Shown here: one piece after another, positions 51,987 to 63,035 of the stretch
Position numbering within the stretch: position 1 is the stretch's first letter
Layout: each line of letters starts with the position of its first letter
DNA from: Begonia masoniana
Taxonomy: Eukaryota; Streptophyta; Magnoliopsida; Cucurbitales; Begoniaceae
Direction of reading: 5' to 3'
DNA length: 64,000 nucleotides
Assembly (NCBI GenBank): GCA_022432975.1
Contig: CM039510.1
Span: forward strand, 33,784,454-33,848,453
Position numbers and translations under genes: made by a program
The notes under the pieces: generated by a model
What the model was told of the DNA's origin: nothing
Seen by the model: only the letters and a program-made list of their open reading frames with translations
Databases searched by the model: none

Positions 51987-53158
51987 TGTGACACCGATAA
52001 TTAATGCAATGATGAACAATATGAATATGCATAAATAAATGAGACAGAAGGTTGGTAACGCAGTTCGGTAATTCGCCTACGTCTGCGGGGCAACACCCAG
52101 ATAAAAAAATATTTCATGAGTTTACAAAGTTACAAGACAATCGGACCTATACAAATAAAGACTCCCTCTTATCTTTGTCACCGCCTCTTCCTAACTTCCC
52201 CAATGAAACTGTTTTTGCGAGCTCCCCTCGACTTAAGATCGATCTCTCCCAAGATCTAGAAAGCAACAAGTTACCCTTGTTGTAGATGACTCCTCCCAGA
52301 ATCCGTGTTATGGCAAGATCCCCTTGCCCACGATCAAAAAGAAAAGCTCCCCTTGTCAATAAACAGAACTCCTCTCAAGTTCAAATGCAGCCTCCTCCCG
52401 AGACTGAGTTTCAATGAAGAATAAGAAGATTGCCTCCTATGACACCGTCTGGAACACCAAGTCGTTGTCTTCAGGCGCAATAAATCAACACACTTGTATA
52501 ATCGATGAACTCCATAGCATAAGAAGACTGTGCATAATAATCACAAACCCATGCGCAGAAGTGTTGGGAAAGAAAAAAAAAGCGATGGCTTGAAAAACGA
52601 AGAAAACTTCTCTCAAGAATAATAAAAAATCTGTCAGTTGTTTCCACAGAAATAAAGGCTTAAATATGATTGGTAATTACCATATCTTCGATTTAATTTA
52701 GTTACCAAATCAGATTTAACGCCGCAAGGAATAAGAAAACCAAATCTCATAAAATCGGTTACGTGACACCACGTGTGACATTTTAGGAAAGTTCCTCCAA
52801 CTACTTGGATATGGATTCAAAAACTTAGGAAAGCATCCCATGATTAATGAGATATCGAAGCCTAGAATATTTTAACAAATCTTTATCAATTCGGCTTACC
52901 AACAGAAAGTTTTCCAAAAAAACAAGTGCTTTTAGATTTTTCAACCACTTTCCTTATATTCAAGTTTCCTTATTTTTCTCTTCCACAATATATTCATGAT
53001 CTTCAATATTAATCCATCCAATAATCTGAATATATTATTTCTTGATTACCAAGAAATAATCTAATACTTTGGAAAATAGTAGAATAAAATATTATCTCCA
53101 TAAATATAATTTGCCAAAAAATTAATGCCAACATATTTGCAATATATTTGGATTTACA
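51987..53158 (-). repeat. LTR of SIRE-like copia element G (minus)
   Basis: Forward ends TGTGACACCGAT and GGATTTACA; on minus it begins TGTAAATCC. It holds the CAGTTCGGTAATTCGCCTAC type block (52058 onward) that also occurs in the LTR of element H (55409 onward). The purine tract follows at 53159-53171. As its internal sequence lies to the right, this is the 3' LTR of a minus-strand element inserted in the Athila remnant. Confidence 0.78.
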
Positions 53159-53171
53159 ATCTCCTCCTTTG
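53159..53171 (-). promoter_or_regulatory. Polypurine tract of element G
   Basis: On minus AAAGGAGGAGAT directly before TGTAAATCC of the LTR. Confidence 0.7.
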
Positions 53172-53900
53172 GCATTTTTTGGCAAAATCAATAAAATCAA
53201 TAACTTCAATAACTCCCCCTAGATTAACTCCCTCTGGATAGTGGCTTCAGTCATCATAAAAATACTTCAACCATCATCATATCAAAATATGGTATCAGAG
53301 CATACTCCCCAAAATACTCCTCCTTTTTGCCATAAAAAGACAAAATTAGATATAAAAGAATATCAATCACTATAAAAGCATCATAATCATCATACCATAA
53401 TCACCATATTATCATAAACGCCAGATAACAGCTACCAGCATCATAGAGAAATAGCCAAACCAAGGAAAAATATAATTTCCATAAGAAACAGATCATCCAT
53501 AGGTAGAATATCCAGAGGCAATCAAAATAACAAGAAATATCCAGAATAGAAAAATAAAAAATAGTTCAATAATATTCCATGAATAGACGCATTGATGAAA
53601 CCATCATAATTGTAGAAATCAGTGCTGAACATCAAAATTTTCTGGAACATCCTCTGAGAAATCGTCTGGAACTCCAGATATACCAGCTTCTTCTGTCTCT
53701 TTTTCATGTGGATCTGTCACCTCCATGTGTGGATTCTTCTAATAAATATCATTTAATAGCACAGAAATTATAGATTTCTTTTTTTCAAGATCAGAAATTT
53801 GAATGCTTAGTAATTTTGACAAATCCATTAAAAACTTTACAGATCTGGCTAGGAGAGCAGAATCTGTTCTTGACTCAGAGATTGGCAGGCCTTCAACAAA
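53172..53900. other. Non-coding 3' region of element G
   Basis: A/T-rich stretch between the purine tract and the end of the envelope-like frame, with no gene recognised. Confidence 0.5.
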
Positions 53901-53910
53901 ACCTTCTAAA

Positions 53911-55245
53911 TCATTTGTGTTCCCCCATCCGTAGTTTATAACTAATACGGATCTCCTCTTTTACAAAATATAAAACTTCATTCTCTCTAATGATAGATAG
54001 TTGAATAGACAAAACGCCATATATAAGTGAGGAAAATGGGAGAGCTAACCTTGTATTCTTTCCATCTTCGTGCTTCATTATTTGGTCAAATAAAAGCTTT
54101 CCAAAATCAAAAGATATTGAATTACCAATTTTGAACAGTAAGGCTGTCATTGTCTTGTTAACTCTAGTGCCATGAGATGTAGGCATCTAGTTTCGCATGG
54201 AAATTTTATGCAGAATCTCATACTTAACAGTAAGTTATGAAGCTGGAAAGTCTTTACCATGGGGCCAGATGCGTCTGACACCCCCAGTGACATAAAAAAT
54301 TATCTTGTTGTAATCCGGCACAAACTTGTCAAAATCAGACATCTTTAAGCCCAAATATTCATTAATAACAAAAGGGGTAAAATTAAATGTATGTCCTCTA
54401 ACATATACTTGGCGAAAACTAGGATGAGCTGGATTTTTCACATCAGAATCAAGATTGCAATAAAATCTGAGAATAACTTTCCAGACAAAAGGTTTAATAT
54501 CTCTAATAGTTTTCTCTAATCCAATACTTATCAGATGGTATACAATAGCTTCACACTGTGAAAAATCACTTTCATGGATTTTTCTTTAAGCCCAAATATG
54601 TCTTTGTGAAAAATTTAGCCATTGGCTTGCATGCAATCTGGACTTAAAATATTCAATAGAGATTTTAACAGAGGACTTTCTTTGGTTGGAGCTTAACTCA
54701 CCCCGTTGTGAAGATTTTGATGTACTAGAGAATTTAGGAGCAAGACCTTCACTGGTCTTTATTTTTTTCGATTTTGGAGCTTTTGAAGGACTCGATATTT
54801 GCGGTTTGGAAGCAGTATGCTTTTGAAGCTTTTCAACAAGGGGCTTCGCGGTCTTTGAAACAGTGGCCTTGGATGATTTCGAAGCATTACATTTTGTGAA
54901 TTTCGGAGCAGTGGGTCTCAAAGATTTGGGAGCAGAGTGCTTGGACGGCTTGGAAGCAGCTAACCTGGAGGATTTTCTGCTTGAACTCGACTGAATATGT
55001 CGGGTCGATCTCTTTGGAGTTATCTCAATAAACTCGTCTTTTGTATCAATTTCCACGACGTCTTCTTGCATCCAGGAGCTGTCAAACGAAGTTTCTCGTT
55101 CAACTCTCAGCCTTTTTCCTTTTTAACCGAGGTAACTTTGGATTCTTTTGTTTCCTTGGGAGGCACTGAGCTCGTTTTAAACTTATCTCCGCTGGGTTTT
55201 TGAAATCTTCGTTTAATCCCTGAAGAATCTATCTGAATAATAGGA
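53911..55245 (-). pseudogene. Envelope-like frame of SIRE-like element G
   Basis: Minus strand, in three broken pieces. The first (55245 to 54586) is Ser/Lys/Pro-rich and low in complexity. The second (54441-54235) includes VRGHTFNFTPFVINEYLGL. The third (54186-53911) includes MPTSHGTRVNKTMTALLFKI and LPFSSLIYGVL. These resemble the plant retrotransposon domain found in the envelope-like third frame of SIRE-type copia elements, which lies between pol and the 3' LTR as here. No signal peptide or membrane segment was seen. Its function is not known from sequence. Element H interrupts its upstream end at 55247. Confidence 0.65.
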
Positions 55246-56159
55246 ACTGTAGGATCGAGATTGTCTAAGAGGGGAGTGAATTAGACTTTTAAACTTATTT
55301 TATTAATCTAATTGATTTCTCTCTTGTCTTAAACTTCTAAGTTAACAGTAAACAACCAAATAAAATAGAGTGAGAGAGAGAGAGAAATTAACACCAGGAT
55401 TTTTAACGTGGTTCGGCTAAACTTGCCTACGTCCACGCTCCAAGGCTTTCCCTTGAAGATTCTTAACATTCTCCTCACGAGAAAACAAGATCGAACTTTT
55501 CGGGCGTCGATCTACTACCTTTTACAATAACCGGATTGCTCTTCACGAGCGACAATCCACTGCCTTTTACACAATCGTGAGTTTGTAATTTTTAGTACAA
55601 ACTACACTCTCTCAAAGATAAAAAAAACTCAAGTTAAGGAATAGAGAAGTGTAGAAAGAAAATACAGAGTGTATTCTTCTCGTTAGGGCTTAAAGCAATT
55701 TTTTTCGCAGAAGTTATTTCTCGAGCTTCTTTTTCGTCTTAAATACTCTGTTTGTAATTGGCTCTCTTCATTGAATGCTTCTTTCTGGATATGGAAAAAT
55801 ATTACCGTTGGAGAAGCATCCGTACTAAGATAGATAACCGTTGCTTTCTGGAGTTGCTATTTACTTGTAACGCCCGAGAATTTTGTTTTAGGGATTTTGA
55901 GCCTATAGTTTTCGGGTTTTATTATTTAAGAGTTATGGAGTTTTAATTCATAGAAATAATAAATTGAGTCCAAATGGCGAACAGAAAGTTTTGTTGGAAC
56001 TCTACGAATAAATAGGAATATTTGGCGAAATAAGAAATTTTGGGGAGGAACCAAAACAATAGGGGAAGTACTGAATAAATCAAGGAAATCAACATAAGGG
56101 CATTTAGGTAATCTCCAAAGTCAAAGTTTTAAATAAAACTTAAACAACTCTTTCTTTTC

Positions 56160-57250
56160 TCTCATTTCTCCCCTCCAGAACACGGCTCTCTCTCCCTCTC
56201 CCTCGCGATTTCCCCTCTACTTCATCGCCATCTCCAACGATCGACCAACTCCTCCATTTTGGCGATTTTTCCTTCAAGTTTCTTCAACAAATCAACCCTC
56301 CAAGTAAGATCTATGCTTTGGTCAAGTTAGTAGTCATTTTTTTGAGTGGTTTTTTTTTAGGGTTTGTGAAGAAATTTAGGGATTTCGTTAGAAATCGATA
56401 GTTTAACGATATTAATGTTCGTTGATGATGTATTTATGATTGTTGGAGTGGTTAGTGTAAATTAATGGTGTGGGTTGATGTTTAAGGTTTAGTTTTGGTT
56501 GTTGGAGGTTGGTAAAACACCATTAATGGAGTTTTGAAGTTAGTGAGCACTAAGTGCTCGATGAAATGCTCGAATGAAGTGGATTAGAGTTTTTGGGAAA
56601 TTTACCTTAGCTCGGAATTTCGTTTAGCCTTTGAAATTTATGATTTAGAGTTAATACTAATGACGTGCTATGAAATGCCTTAGGTAATCCAAGCTCTTCA
56701 AGGACGGTGCTCGGCATAGCTAGGACACCAGGTAAGTGAGTATTAGATTTTCCGGCCCCTAAGGCCCTACGTTGTAACGATGTTGATATGTTGGTAGAAT
56801 GAAGTTAGGAAATTATAGGGGTTGGTGATAAGACGGGTAGCTTAAGGTAGTGCCTTAGCGATTTAGTTAGTGGTCGTTCGATAGGTGTCTCTACGTATGT
56901 CATTCCTCATGCATCATGTTTTACTAAAGTGCATACGAACTATTTATGTGCATGTTTTATGAAAACGTCAAATTAAAGAACGATCACGAACTCTGAATGA
57001 TGTATGTTTCTCACGAGGCAAGTTATGTGTTTCTCACGGGGCAAGTTACGTGTTTCTCACGGGGCAAGTCATGATTCTCACGGGGCAAGAAAACGGTTTA
57101 ACGAAACGAAACTAAGTTGTTTTACAAAACGTCATGCATATATGTAAATGTTATGTTTAGTACACTCTTTACTAAGCATTAGGCTTAATGTATTTATCGT
57201 ATGATGTAGGTGACGAGAACAAAGGTGAGGAACCTCCTTATGATGACTAA
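56160..57250 (+). other. LTR-embedded three-exon unit in L5
   Basis: Exon 1 is C/T-rich and ends at 56303 with CCAA|GTAAGA. Exon 2 is 56684-56731, 48 nt, between CCTTAG|GTAATC and ACCAG|GTAAGTGAG. Exon 3 starts at 57210 after GATGTAG and stops at 57248-57250. Exon 2 reads SSSRTVLGIARTPG in the joined frame and exon 3 DENKGEEPPYDD. Exon 1 is open in this frame over at least 130 nt but without ATG. The block CCGGCCCCTAAGGCCCTACG follows the exon 2 donor. This is the clearest copy of the unit. Confidence 0.55.
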
Positions 57251-57659
57251 GCGTAGATGGTCGATGGGCGGAGCTCGTGGCGGCGGGACGTGTTTTGGCT
57301 AGGCTAGGATGACTCATGGTTAGACAATTTTTGAGAGTTTTTGGTGATGTTTGGGTTAATGGTGAATTAGATGGATTTTTAGTACAATTAGATAAGTTTT
57401 AGGATGTTCGGCGACTGAATGGATTGTACATTGCGTTTTGTAGTGTTTTGGCGTTTTTCAAACAAGAAGGAATGTTAAACTTTTAAACGGAACCACGCGG
57501 TTCTAATTTAATTGTTTTTTTTATTATTTAATTGATTAATTGTTGGTTTTAAGTTTATTTTGAATAGATTTCAAAGTAGTTTTCATACACCGTTAATAAT
57601 TTTTCATTTCGACTTTAAAAGTTTTATTTCCGCATGAAAGTCAGATTTAGAGTTTGTAC

Positions 57660-57660
<1 letters not shown>

Positions 57661-57694
<34 letters not shown>
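57661..57694. repeat. Poly(A) run
   Basis: About 33 A residues near the 3' end of solo LTR L5. Confidence 0.9.
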
Positions 57695-57697
<3 letters not shown>

Positions 57698-57829
57698 TAC
57701 AGAAAAATTAAGTTACGGACACGGGTTGTGACATTATTCGTCGCCATTAATGCTCTGGAGTTTAAAGTTCTGGACGAGGTCACTATACCTTCGCGGTAAT
57801 TTTGAATTCTGACAGAAGATACTACTCAC

Positions 57830-58370
57830 CGGTTGAGATCTTTAAAATACTATCGGTAGAAGTATCTTTAAACGCCATCGGCAGATGTGATCTTGAAACG
57901 TCATTGGCAGATGTAGCTTTAAACGCCATCGGCAGATGTGATCTTGAAACGTCATCGGCAGATATAGCTTTAAACGCCATCGGCTGATGCAACATTACAT
58001 TGCTTGAATCGGTATCGGTAGATGTGGCATTATAATGCTGAACTGCCATCGGTATATGTTGCTTTAAAAAACTGAACCACCATCGGTAGAAGTCTTCCTT
58101 GAAATATCATCGGTAGATGTAGGCTTTGAGAGTGCTGAGCCACTATCGGTAGAAGTCTTCATAAATTTGTCGTCTAGCTATCGGCAGAGTTACTCTTTGT
58201 CGTGTAGCTATAGGCAAAGTTACTCTTTGGAAGACTTTGAAACGTCAGTGGTATATGTAGCTTGTTTTGTCGTTTAGCTACCGGCAGAAGTAATCTTTTC
58301 TTTGAAAAGCCATCGGAAGATGTAGTTCTTTGAACGACTCCACTTTTGTCGTTTAGCGATCGGTGGATGT
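57830..58370. repeat. Degenerate ATCGG(T/C)AGATGT repeats in LTR of H
   Basis: More than ten imperfect copies of GCCATCGG(C/T)AGATGT, spaced about 30-60 bp apart. Its complement ACATCTACCGAT is the core of the arrays at 9196 and 24455, although this LTR belongs to a copia element. Confidence 0.7.
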
Positions 58371-58592
58371 AGAATATTTAACAGTTTTCAGCCCTGTTTT
58401 ACTATTAAGTCCTGAACACTAAACCAAATATTTTAAACAACTAAAATACCCTTTCCAAGGGCATTTCCAACAGAAAATTCTCATATGCATAACTCATTAT
58501 TCTCATATATTAAACATAATCAAATTACATTTCTGAACATACAAATACATCATCAAAAACATATTTAGACTTAAATACTATTTAAGTCAACA

Positions 58593-58616
58593 ATCTCCCC
58601 CTTTTTGATGATGACA
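58593..58616 (-). promoter_or_regulatory. Polypurine tract of element H
   Basis: On minus CATCATCAAAAAGGGGGAGA, directly before the TGTTGAC start of the LTR. This form is characteristic of SIRE-type copia elements. Confidence 0.82.
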
Positions 58617-58983
58617 ATCTATAAATTTGATTAGTTAACTCTCCCCCATAATTCTATCTCCCCCACAGCATATGCATTCAAACCAATTTCAAACACTGTT
58701 CTTAAACAGATTTCAAACATGCATACCAGTACTGTCATATCAAATTTAATTTCGCATATCAGCATACAGCATAAATTAAACACTTTTCTCCCCCATTGAC
58801 ATTATATAAAAAAAAAAAAAAAAGTAGAGAGACATAAGAAGCAATGCATTCAACACAATTCAGAGAAACATCAGAGTACCAAACATGTGAATATCAGAAA
58901 AATTGTATATAAAAAAAATATCCCCTATTTAAATGAAATCTAAAAAACGCTGCCAAAATGCATGGACAATCCAAGAAGGCACT

Positions 58984-60513
58984 TCAAGGTTCGAGAGGGA
59001 GTGGGGCTTGAGAGACCACCAAATTCATACATGGAGGAGGAGGTGGAGGCTGTTCTCGGTAGACCACCAAATCCATACATGGAGAAGGCTCTGGCAGAGG
59101 AGCAGCAGATGGAGAGGGTCTTTGAGAGACCACCAAGTCCAGACATGATGGGTGCTCTACAGGTGGACCAGCAGGAGAGGTATCCATGGGACTGGCTGGC
59201 TCGGATGTAGGCTCGGGAACAGGAGGAGCAACAGGATTAGGGAATTTCAGTTCGGCCTCCTGAAAATTCAAAGGCATTAGGCGAGCAACATCAACAACCT
59301 CAGCTCTTATGATTGGAGGGAGGAGGTCTTCAGAACACGCCTCTGGGAAGGAAGGAGGGTTGTGCGGTTCTGGTACTGGTTGAAAAGCTACAATTTGAGA
59401 CCTTAGAGATCGAAAATTCATTGAGGCAATGTCTTTATGTCTATCCATTTTGTGAGACAGCCGATCTTGAACAACATCAAGATCTTTGCTGAAGTCCAGT
59501 TTGGCTTGATTGATCTTGGCATCTAAGGACTTATCAAGCTGCACCTGAACCGAACTAATGGCTGTCCCAAGACTTTCGATGCAAGACTTCAACTCAATGT
59601 ACTGATCCTTCAACTCAATGTACTGATCCTCACTCAAGGAAAAACTCCTTTGATAAGTTTTGGGAGTGGCAGGAGCATTGAACGGGAGTGGTGAGGAGAC
59701 TTGTACTTGATGAGCTATGGGGACTAAAGGAGCAATTTGAACTGGAGGAGCAAGTTGGATTGGAGGAACAGGTTGGACTGGAGGAGCAAAGTGAACTGCA
59801 GGAGAGATAGGAACTGGAGCAGGCTGAGAAGGCAACAAAAGAGAAGGTGGAGGAGAAGGAGGGTACTCTAGAATTGAAGGGGGGCAGAGAGGAGGGAACT
59901 GAGGTTGCCTCAACACCAGGAGGAAAGGTTGTAGGAAGGCTAGGAATAACAGGAGCAAGGGATAGGTGAGGAGGTTGAGAGCGAGACACCTGAGAGACAG
60001 AATATGAGTTATCAAAGGCAGGAATCTCAGATTCATCCATACCTTCATGAACAGACTCCTCGGGCAGGATAAGCTTCCTCTTCCCTAGCCTGACAGAAGC
60101 TGCCTTAGTAGCCTTTCTCTTAGTCTCGTCCAAGATAAAATCTCTTTTCTTTGTCTTCTTAATCCCCATTCTTTTCAGAGTGGAGCTTGAATAATAGCTT
60201 GAAGGTTGTAGTCGGAAGAGATCTTCTTCCTCTGGAAATACAACTTCAAGCTTGGCAAAGATTCGCATCAGAAGTAGGTTGTAAGGAAGAGATGTAGCCT
60301 TGGATGTCACTGCCTGAATCATCCGTCTTACAACAATATATCCCAGGTTGAAGGAGGTCTTTTGGAAAAGTGCAAACAGAACAAATAGTTCCATTCCACT
60401 CACCTCATCATGGTGACCACCCTTGGGGAAAAAGTTGTACTCTATCATCTGATGAAATAGTCTAGCTCTTATGGACAAGTGTTTACCCTTTAGATGATCA
60501 GGGATATGGTTTG
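58984..60513 (-). pseudogene. Envelope-like frame of SIRE-like element H
   Basis: Minus strand. The frame is open from the insertion point of element F at 60513 (NHIPDHLKGKHLSIRARLFH), with YNFFPKGGHHDEVSGMELF and SLPYNLLLMRIFAKLEVVFP. It moves to another frame near 59880-59930 and continues through a proline-rich part, a coiled-coil-like stretch (KSLDAKINQAKLDFSKDLD) and three repeats of the type PCMDLVV, ending at 58984. A 21-bp duplication creates the doubled DQYIELK. Domain and position match the third frame of SIRE-type elements. The 5' part is missing, displaced beyond the window by element F. Confidence 0.68.
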
Positions 60514-60734
60514 TGTAACGTCCCTATAACTGTACCCGTATTTCCCGTACTATTTTTTTTTATCCTAATATCTTTAACTAAACTCTAGGCGGAACCTAAA
60601 CCGAAATCGAAACCAGAATCGAAATCGGAATTGAAATCTAACTTTAAAATCATTTAAAACAATTAAATAAAACTATATTAAAAATAATTTAAATTAAAAT
60701 AAAAGGGGAGGGCAGAATTGACATTCTGCCCGAG

Positions 60735-60860
60735 AAAGAGAGCAGCGCCCGATCGCTGGCGCGCGCGGCGCCTGATCGCTGGCAGCGATCGCGCGCGCAG
60801 CGCCCGATCGCTGGCAGCTATCGCGGCCTTCACGCCCGATCGCTGACCTTCGCTTCTCTG
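60735..60860. repeat. CGATCG palindrome module (F LTR)
   Basis: Repeated GCCCGATCGCTGGC and GCGATCGCGCGCGC within a GC-rich island 220-345 bp from the LTR 3' end. Confidence 0.65.
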
Positions 60861-61066
60861 CTTCTTTCTCTCCATGCTTTCTATACTTATGCTCTCTGGA
60901 ATCTCAAGTTCCAGAGAGCAACACAATTCATCACAACTCTCTGGAATCGATTCCAGAGAGCAACCTCATCTGATTGATACCAAATTTTCATCAATAACCA
61001 CAATGAACTCGACCCAAAATATATCCTACACTCAACCAACTTGCAGCGGACTTTGCGAAATCCAAC

Positions 61067-61098
61067 TGCATGGATAGCTCTAAAAACCGAGCCTATCC
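61067..61098 (-). other. Conserved LTR hairpin (F copy)
   Basis: TGCATGGATAGCTC then an A-rich loop then GAGCCTATCC. The stem GGATAG/CTATCC differs from the A-element stem on both sides, with pairing kept. Confidence 0.55.
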
Positions 61099-61359
61099 GT
61101 AACCAATCAAAACCTTTCTATAACGTTAAATAAAGCTTGAAACCAAAACGTTTTACCAATCAGTTTATAAAAACCTTAAAAACATCAGTAAGTAACCCTA
61201 ACGTCTATCAAAACCAAGCATCCTATAATTTCTATACAAATTAACCAATACATCCCAAAATATCCCAAAAACCCTCAAAACTCTGTACATACTTCCCCAC
61301 GGGTCAGGTAAGCCTCGACTGCGCCAGCACACCACCGCAGCCATCCTCTGTCAACTGAA

Positions 61360-62580
61360 TCATGCCTCAGGTGGAGGGACATCGTCCTCACCTGGTACCT
61401 CGAAGTCTATGTCACCTACACCATACAATATACACTATGAGATAACATCCCAGTAAGCTCTACGTAAATGCGATGCATGCTGTGCTATGAGTTCATTAAA
61501 CCATGCTTTATTTCTTTTATCTTACTATGCAATGCACTATAGGTGTCACCGAGATCCTATACCTTCTAACCGGAGAGAGCTCATCCAGCGGGCGGACTAC
61601 TCTTTCCAGCTAGAAGAGGGGGGTACACGCTTACAACACGTACAGCCGTGCCTGAGCCCCACCTCGCGTGACCTGTAAACTGTATGCCCGAAGGCCTGTA
61701 TGCCCGAAGGCCTATATACCCGAAGGCCAATGCTATGCTTTACGTTCTCTTTAAATCTCTGTGCGGAAATTCATTTTCATGCTTTTCTTTAAAACAAGTG
61801 ATGCGTGGACAGTTCTCTATCATAAAGTAAACAAGCAATAACATGGACCATCAAGACTGTAAAAACATAAACTATAAACTCCTAAGACCTAGCTACCCAA
61901 ACCGAGCAAAACTAACTACAGGCATCTCCAAAACTCCTCGAGACGACATTCGACGTACGGTGTAGGCCAATCGGCCAAAGAAGATCACGAGAACTTACCT
62001 CGTGTCCAAAGCAGCTCAAGCTCCGTCCACGAGCGCTGTTTCACCTAAGCAATTTACAAGGATTGACGTTAAAACAAGTTTAAGTTAATAAACTTCCAAA
62101 TTGTCAAAACCTTAACTAAAGGGCTTTCTAAAATTCTAATCCATTTCATCGAGCTATTTATTCGAGAAATTTACGCTCGGCACCTAAATTCTCAAATTAC
62201 GAACTTTTCTGAAAATCCTAAAATTATCGGATTTTAAACTTTTTCACGAATTGATCCAACTTCGTCCAATAACGTCCAATACGTTTAATATACACTTAAT
62301 CACGGCTAATCTATTAATTACGAACCCTAATTCGCGTTTTTAACGAAAATAAATCGAAACCCTAATTACCTAAAACGCTACGGAACTAAAGATTTAACGT
62401 TCGAAAATTGTAGAGACATACCGAGAACGTCGATTGGAGGAAGAAACGTGAAGGAAACGAAACGAACGGAGGTCGGATCGGAGTCGGATTGAAGAAATCG
62501 TCGGCGGCCGAGGGTTTTGCTCTCTGGCGATCGTGAATTCCAGAGGAGAAATGGAGAAGTGAGGGAGAGAAGAGAGAAAG
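61360..62580 (-). other. LTR-embedded three-exon unit in F
   Basis: Minus strand. Exon 1 ends at 62422 with TTCTCG|GTATGTCTC. Exon 2 is 61999-62044, 46 nt, between GCTTAG|GTGAAA and CACGAG|GTAAGTTC. Exon 3 runs from 61415 to the TGA at 61360-61362. Exon 2 reads RSWTELELLWTRG, then exon 3 reads DIDFEVPGEDDVPPPEA. The joined frame is open through all of exon 1 read here, without ATG. GGCC-N-GGCC and CTACACC follow the exon 2 donor, as in element A. Confidence 0.55.
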
Positions 62581-62994
62581 TTAGTTTTTAATATAATTTG
62601 ATTGGCAAAATTACCATTTTGCCCTTCTTTGATTTTTATATACGTTTCGTCGTTCGGTTTGTTAATCGTCTAGCCAATCGGTTTCACCAAATTTCCTTAC
62701 TTCACCAATGCGTCCAACTTATTATTTGGGACTTAATAAAACTGTCCGTTCGCAATTTGGACCTCGTTTACTATTTTTATTAAAACGCCATTTGCATTAC
62801 GAGAAATGCATTATCTCGGAATATACGTGTTAATCTCCGAAAATTCCCATAATTTCCCCAAAATTCCTATTAATCGTTAGGATCGTAATGATGCTTTTTT
62901 TTGTAAAACGGACCTGATTTGACATATTTACAAAAATGTCATCCAATAATATAATAATAATATAATATACAAGTCCGTACAACCGGGTATTACA

Positions 62995-63032
62995 TTCTAC
63001 CCTCCTTATTCAGAATTTTGTCCACAAAATTT
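62995..63032 (-). promoter_or_regulatory. Polypurine region of F
   Basis: On minus AAATTTTGTGGACAAAATTC, then AATAAGGAGGGTAGAA, directly before the 3' LTR. Confidence 0.85.
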
Positions 63033-63035
63033 AAA

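Larger units (their letters stand above)
55866..57733 (+). mobile_element. Solo LTR L5 (plus strand) nested in LTR of H
   Basis: Begins TGTAACGCCCGAG and ends GGGTTGTGACA. The flanking 5-mers TTACT (55861-55865) and TTATT (57734-57738) differ at one base. It is 1,868 bp, the shortest and most compact of the three-exon LTRs. It ends with a poly(A) run (57661-57694), and four ~24-bp TTTCTCACGGGGCAAG units occur at 57007-57090. Confidence 0.85.
55248..58592 (-). repeat. LTR of SIRE-like copia element H (minus), split by a solo LTR
   Basis: Forward it starts TGTAGGATCGAG and ends TAAGTCAACA, so on minus it runs TGTTGACTTA to CGATCCTACA. Without the nested solo LTR it is about 1.47 kb. The purine tract AAAAAGGGGGAGAT (minus) lies just right of it, so it is a 3' LTR. 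A repeat rich in ATCGGTAGATGT lies at 57830-58370. Confidence 0.75.
60514..62994 (-). repeat. 3' LTR of chromovirus F
   Basis: Forward starts TGTAACGTCCCT and ends CCGGGTATTACA. It carries the CGATCG module (60735-60860), the hairpin (61067-61098), the three-exon unit and three 16-bp TATGCCCGAAGGCC units at 61682-61730. Confidence 0.9.

Noticed and set aside
53285..53305. TGGTATCAGAGC primer-site match on plus
   Set aside because: No LTR ends just upstream of it, and it lies in the minus-strand element G. Probably chance or a decayed trace of another element.
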